DNA from: Candidatus Thalassarchaeaceae archaeon
Lineage (GTDB): Archaea; Thermoplasmatota; Poseidoniia; Poseidoniales; Thalassarchaeaceae
Direction: 5' to 3'
Length of the DNA: 6,975 nt
Assembly (NCBI GenBank): GCA_029250425.1
Contig: JAQXFF010000281.1
Coordinates: 1-6,975, forward strand
Shown one piece after another: positions 6,975-6,975 of the stretch. Position 1 is the stretch's first letter, and each line of letters begins with the position of its first letter. The notes below the pieces were generated by a model. It was not told the DNA's origin. It was given only the letters and a program-made list of their open reading frames with translations, and did no database searches. Position numbers and translations under genes: made by a program.

Positions 6975-6975
6975 G

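Overview
The window looks like a piece of a marine planktonic archaeal genome, most likely Marine Group II (Candidatus Poseidoniales). This is an inference from style: moderate GC, tight co-directional genes, a divergent membrane-anchored protein with an Glu-Pro hexanucleotide-encoded spacer, and a cytosolic enzyme with a long Gly-Pro-Pro/acidic extension. No rRNA or other phylogenetic marker is present, so the assignment is tentative.

Layout. Bases 1-594 hold, on the minus strand, the first 198 codons of a surface protein (N-terminal membrane segment, EP-repeat stalk, Ig-like ectodomain) that runs off the left edge. A 76-base divergent intergenic gap (595-670) follows. It contains a perfect 8+8 bp dyad directly before the first plus-strand start codon. 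Bases 671-6974 are a compact plus-strand cluster of three genes with overlapping or nearly abutting ends: (1) an extended SDR resembling uronate dehydrogenase; (2) a single-chain fusion of a shortened FGGY carbohydrate kinase and a full-length mannitol-1-phosphate 5-dehydrogenase-type enzyme; (3) a GH38 alpha-mannosidase carrying about 225 residues of repetitive, probably disordered sequence before the catalytic domain.

How they may work together. GH38 would release mannose or a mannose derivative from a glycan or mannoside. The SDR and the kinase-dehydrogenase would handle a sugar acid and/or a polyol. The fusion suggests kinase-first chemistry: a sugar alcohol is phosphorylated and then oxidised to a ketose phosphate. 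In bacteria, mannitol-1-phosphate usually comes from the PTS, so a fused kinase could stand in for PTS in a host lacking it. That is a hypothesis. The dehydrogenase half carries Asn where the family has a conserved His, and the kinase half is about 190 residues short, so the exact chemistry is open.

No tRNA, rRNA, CRISPR array, insertion sequence or integration site was seen.
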